From positions 1,797,801 to 1,861,800 of the forward strand of contig CM037840.1 in NCBI GenBank assembly GCA_021234535.1: a DNA stretch of 64,000 nt. The letters run 5' to 3'. The notes under the pieces are model-generated. The model was not told where the DNA came from. It did not search any database and saw only the letters and a program-made list of their open reading frames with translations. A program made the position numbers and the translations under genes. Shown in pieces: positions 60,086 through 64,000 of the stretch (position 1 is the first letter of the stretch; each line of letters begins with the position of its first letter). Source of the stretch: Stichopus chloronotus (Eukaryota; Echinodermata; Holothuroidea; Aspidochirotida; Stichopodidae).

Positions 60086-63000
60086 AGATATTTCTCTGAA
60101 AATCAAAATAAAGATTTACACAAAAATCTTTGCTGTTTGGCCCTGGTGAGTCGTTGAATGCCTAGACTCCCCTCGATTTCATGTTTGCCAGAGACAGTGT
60201 ATATATTTATACGTAAGACAGGTTTATAAAGTTTACATCTGTTGCAATTTGTTGCCCTCCTCGTCGTTTTTATTGGTCGGGATCCTATATGTTTGCCCCC
60301 CCCAACATTTTCTTTGGTGGCGCAAATTTCCCCGGCCCGCCTCCCCACGATCGATCCCCTGGTGTAATAAATCAGAAACTTTTTCGCCACGCTATAGTTA
60401 GGACGCCCAATAAATTTCTTTGTTTTAATTATCATTCCCCAGACGTCATTGCGGACAATAAAAACATAAGAAATGGGTTGCGCAAGCTCTGTTACTTGGA
60501 CAGATTTGGCAGGAATTATGGGATTGGTTGATAAATGTTTGGCAACGATTTGCATACAGACTATATGATTCTGGTTGGTCAACGTCATCATCTATCCCGA
60601 GATCCATTGCGGTTCGACGTGGTTGCTAAGCGTCGTTAACCACGAGACCGACACTGTCAATCGACGTGTAGTTCAAGTGTCAACATATCTTTGTAACGAT
60701 GTAGGCTTGTGTCACCGATTGTACCGTCTCCGTTCCTTGCTCTTCCCTGTCATCGTCATCGTAGATTTTATCACCATTCAATCATCGTTGTCAACTGATC
60801 CTCATTCATTTCAGTGTGCCAGTCAAATCATAAAATAAATGAAACTCTGATCGTAAAATCAAATCGGATCTTTCTCTCTGATGGACTTTTTATTCTGTTC
60901 TGACGTCTCTCTCTCTACTGTAACGTCTGGGATATTCGCTGCAGGGTCAGTCATATCACAACTGTAACCACCACCCCCCCCCAAAAAAAAAAGAAAGTCA
61001 GCACTATAACATAACAATAGATGTACGTACTATTTGGTCGCGTTGGGTGTAATTTTTTCCGGGATGGGAAGTTTACAGTTTACTAAGAAGAAGATTATGT
61101 CATGAATGATATAAGGTTAAGCTACAGTTCTGGGCAAGATGTTTTACCACGCACCAACCTGGTACATCGATGTTGTTGGTATCGTCGTAATTTGCAAGCA
61201 ATATCAGGTTTACGAGAATGCGCACTTCTCGTAGGATGTGCACCAATGCTGTCAATTTAAAAAAAAAATGTATAAGGCTTTAGCTAATCTTACTTTTCCA
61301 TTTTTGGATGTATCTCACAGGTAAATCATTTCAGTTCCGTTTGTAGGAACAGATAAATGAACTTCAAAGGGATTACGTGGAACAATGAGACAAAGCAATT
61401 GTCAGAATAGAAAGATGAGACTATATATCCTTGTCAGTCACATTTATCAGAAGAGGCACCATCCTGAATAGTTTCAGTTTTCTGTGATGCATGACTAAGT
61501 TCTGACAAAGTTATAAATTAAATTATAAAAATATAAATAAAGTCATTAAGTACTACTTGAATATTGAGAGGATGATATCAGTTTAAATGATTTAAAACTT
61601 AAAAGTCATCAACATGAGCGTCGAGTATAGTTTAAAAGTGATGGAGGGAAGGCTTGGCATCGAGCAATCATAATATGGTTTTGAAAAATGCAGGTAGGAA
61701 AATGATGCTGGGGTGGCGTTCCGTTTGGAGTGACATTCCTCTATCCTGTTTACAATTTTAATGGACGTCACAGAGCTTCCACGATCTTCATAATGTTTTC
61801 TGGTTACCACATATTTTAGTTTTAGTTCACAAACTTGGAGGGGGGGGGGGGGATTGTGTTAGCGTCCCCTTGCTCATTCCCCTCTCTCGTTGGTCCCATG
61901 CTAATCGTTACCGATGTCATACATTCCCTACTAAAAGTACACTGGAAATGACACAGGAAACCACCAAATGATCAAAATAAGGTAGGTGACATTTATCTTT
62001 GTCATTAGATCTACATTTTTGGCTTCGGTGGAATCGTAACATTTGTAATTGTAATGATGTGAGTGAATGAGTCTGTTAGTATGTATTTGAGTACTGTATA
62101 ACAAAAAAAAAAGGTTGTCAACTTTAAACGTGAAACATTGCAGGAGGGTTCCGAGGTAAGTGATGTGGCGTTGGCTTGATCGATTACGTCATAAATCAAA
62201 GGTCATAGGTATGAAAAAAAAATAATACACACACACACAAATTTATAAGTTTGTCGCTATTGTGTTCATGTTCGAAGGATATAGAAATAGTATGTACAGG
62301 GTATGTAAAATAGACAACACAGAGACGTTTAAAACGAAAATGAAATCAAAAGGTCACGAAGCGAAAGATCAAATCGGTAAACCTCGTGATAAAGTGGGTC
62401 ACAATCTCACCCTAGTGTCTTATGATGACGTTTAGCTTCCGGATCTTTGATTCCACTCACAAGATGTCACATCATCAAAAGAGAAGAAATACACGAAAAA
62501 AGTAACACAAGAGAAAATAAAATACAAAAGATAGTGATGAAAATTGTCTGACTCAGTGACTCGATGGACAAAAGGTCATTGGAATTGTTTGTACAAATAA
62601 TTGAATGAATGGAACACCACTTCCCCTGTAGTCTAACAAGTTACAGTATCACCGAAACGTATGTCGCTTAATAAGACTAACAACAATTTATGATTGCCTG
62701 CTGATTATTATTATTATTTTTTTTTTGCTTGAGGCCTAAATTAATCATTGTCTCTTTATTTGTCTTAAATCTGATGACTGCATCTACTCTTGGCAATGGT
62801 GGCCACACTTAAGGACGTTCCCTTAACAAAACAGATGTATACTTCATTTGCATAATTTATATTCAATGACGTCGAAAAAAATAACATTATAGTTCAAATG
62901 TGAATGGAGAGTGATTAACCTAGTCAGAGTTATAACCTCAGCAAGTTATTGTATACAGATACAGCACGTTATTGTATCTCTCCCTGACTATATATGCGGT

Positions 63001-63656
63001 TCTTACTGAGTAATGGTTATTTTTTCTTTTTCTGATTATATAAACTGTACCGAATAGGAGAATTGACTTTAAATATTGACATCTTAACACTTATTCATTA
63101 AATTGAAGAAACTATATAAGTATTTGAACAAGTAAATGTAAAAGGACTTATTTTGTATTTTTAAAGGGAAAATTTCGGTTAAGAAACTGGAAACTGATGG
63201 ATGGCTTTCAATAGTGAACTTGTTGGTACCAGTCATAACTAGCTGGAACCACTGAGTTACCAATCTCCAGTTGTTGAACTGGAATTTCCTCATGGCTTCA
63301 ATCTGGTAACGAAAAAGTCAGTAGACTGATCGGTTTTTGTATTATTGTTTCTTAATTCTAGAGCCAATGAGTAACATAAGAAAATAAGCAGAGGTATAAT
63401 ATGATAACTTCTATGATGGAACACACACATGTAGAAGAGTGCTTGCATAATGGAATACACTTTAAGAACCCCCGATGACAGATGGTACATAAGTCAATAC
63501 ATTCACCATATGGAAGGGTATGTTCCCCTATACAGGACAATTAATACAATTAATAAAAGTAAAAATATTTCCTTCTGAGAATGTTCTAATGTTTTAAGGT
63601 AACTCGTAAGGCCCAATGTATATACGACCTTTCCATGCAGTATTCATTTACTTCGA

Positions 63657-63662
63657 TTTATT
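63657..63662 (-). terminator. Poly(A) signal of the third TRIM copy
   Basis: AATAAA on the minus strand at the position equivalent to 30,506-30,511 in copy 1. Confidence 0.55.
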
Positions 63663-63828
63663 CTTGATGGTAGAGAAATCATATTTCTCCAATGATAAAG
63701 GTACTCTGGCCAGCTTGATTAAATATAACAATGGCAAAGAAACACAATCAAGACGAGACAGTTAATGTTCATTGAAAAGTTATCTGTCCTTTTCCTCCTT
63801 AAATAATCCATCCGTAGGCTACCAAAGC

Positions 63829-64000
63829 CTACGTCACTGTAATATTGTACTCATAGACCTCTGAATTTCCTGTTGCTATTAAAAGCTTTTCAGATCCGTC
63901 CACCTCTATAGTGGTTAAGTAATTAGCATCTTTATCTACTTTTCTCGTTGTTAATAAGTGTCGACCATCTTGGCTGTAATGAACTAGGGTACGTCGTCGG
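63829..64000 (-). CDS. TRIM paralogue, C-terminal end only (cut by window edge)
   Basis: The minus-strand frame ends in TAG at 63,829-63,831 and reads TLVHYSQDGRHLLTTRKV, then EVDGSEKLLIA, then VYEYNITVT at the C-terminus. This matches the last 56 or so residues of the TRIM protein at 30,675-32,897, with one codon deleted near the end (GNSEVYEY instead of ENSGKIYEY). There is no stop or frameshift in the visible part, so the copy may be intact. It is the last blade of the NHL-like propeller; RING, B-box and coiled-coil parts, if present, lie beyond the right edge. Confidence 0.9.
   Translation of the reverse strand, partial: RRRTLVHYSQDGRHLLTTRKVDKDANYLTTIEVDGSEKLLIATGNSEVYEYNITVT

Larger units (their letters stand above)
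58214..63828. repeat. Segmental duplication copy 2 (partner 25,246-30,674)
   Basis: Same order and orientation as copy 1, ending in the 3' flank and 3' end of a TRIM gene. It lacks the TTAA element (empty site at 61,117-61,120) and the other two copy-1 insertions. It has extra sequence at about 59,190-60,085 and at about 61,268-61,495. The two breakpoints of the 0.9 kb block fall around GCGGACAAT, a sequence that also occurs at 60,451. The 162-codon minus-strand frame at 60,103-60,591 is not conserved as a whole in copy 1 and is not called a gene. Confidence 0.9.

Noticed and set aside
60103..60591. 162-codon minus-strand frame
   Set aside because: In the sister copy the frame is shorter and interrupted by an indel; no motif is recognised and composition matches surrounding non-coding DNA.

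Overview
The window looks like a gene-poor, AT-rich intergenic region of an invertebrate animal genome. The best guess is an echinoderm, possibly a sea cucumber. That is an inference from the single-exon TRIM gene with RING, two B-boxes, coiled coil and an NHL-like propeller, a type that is strongly amplified in echinoderms, and from the overall texture: tandem satellites, foldback elements, ATG/GAT microsatellites and poly-G tracts. Nothing is bacterial: there are no operons or ribosome binding sites, and splice and poly(A) signals are present.

Layout. 1-12,340: a satellite array with 0.63-0.80 kb monomers, organised into 2.2 kb higher-order repeats on the left and decaying into single monomers on the right. 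12,341-14,130: unassigned. 14,414-16,429: a broken TRIM copy on the + strand whose C-terminal propeller is still open, followed by a 3' flank shared with the other TRIM loci. 18,633-25,249: repeats, including two foldback-type elements (20,980-21,750 and 23,383-25,249). 25,246-30,674: copy 1 of a segmental duplication that ends in the one intact gene, a 740-residue TRIM protein (30,675-32,897, - strand). 33,000-41,000: mostly unassigned, with minisatellites, dispersed repeats and one well-bounded candidate exon. 40,981-46,661: four + strand segments that I tentatively read as pieces of a carbohydrate-sulfotransferase-like gene or pseudogene, interrupted by a 1 kb GAT microsatellite and a tRNA-derived SINE-like element. 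47,078-50,407: a candidate coding exon, an inverted-repeat element and a small candidate membrane or secreted ORF. 50,820-57,240: an old, fragmented array of the same satellite family seen at the left end. 58,214-64,000: copy 2 of the segmental duplication, running into the 3' end of a third TRIM paralogue cut by the window edge.

How it fits together. The locus is a TRIM paralogue cluster: three copies in two orientations, with shared 3' flanks, that has grown by segmental duplication. Comparing the two duplicated blocks dates later insertions, including a 437 bp element flanked by TTAA with its empty site preserved in the sister copy. It also shows two non-coding blocks that have hardly changed. 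A foldback element sits exactly at one duplication breakpoint. Most short open frames in the window are chance products of AT-rich or repetitive DNA.
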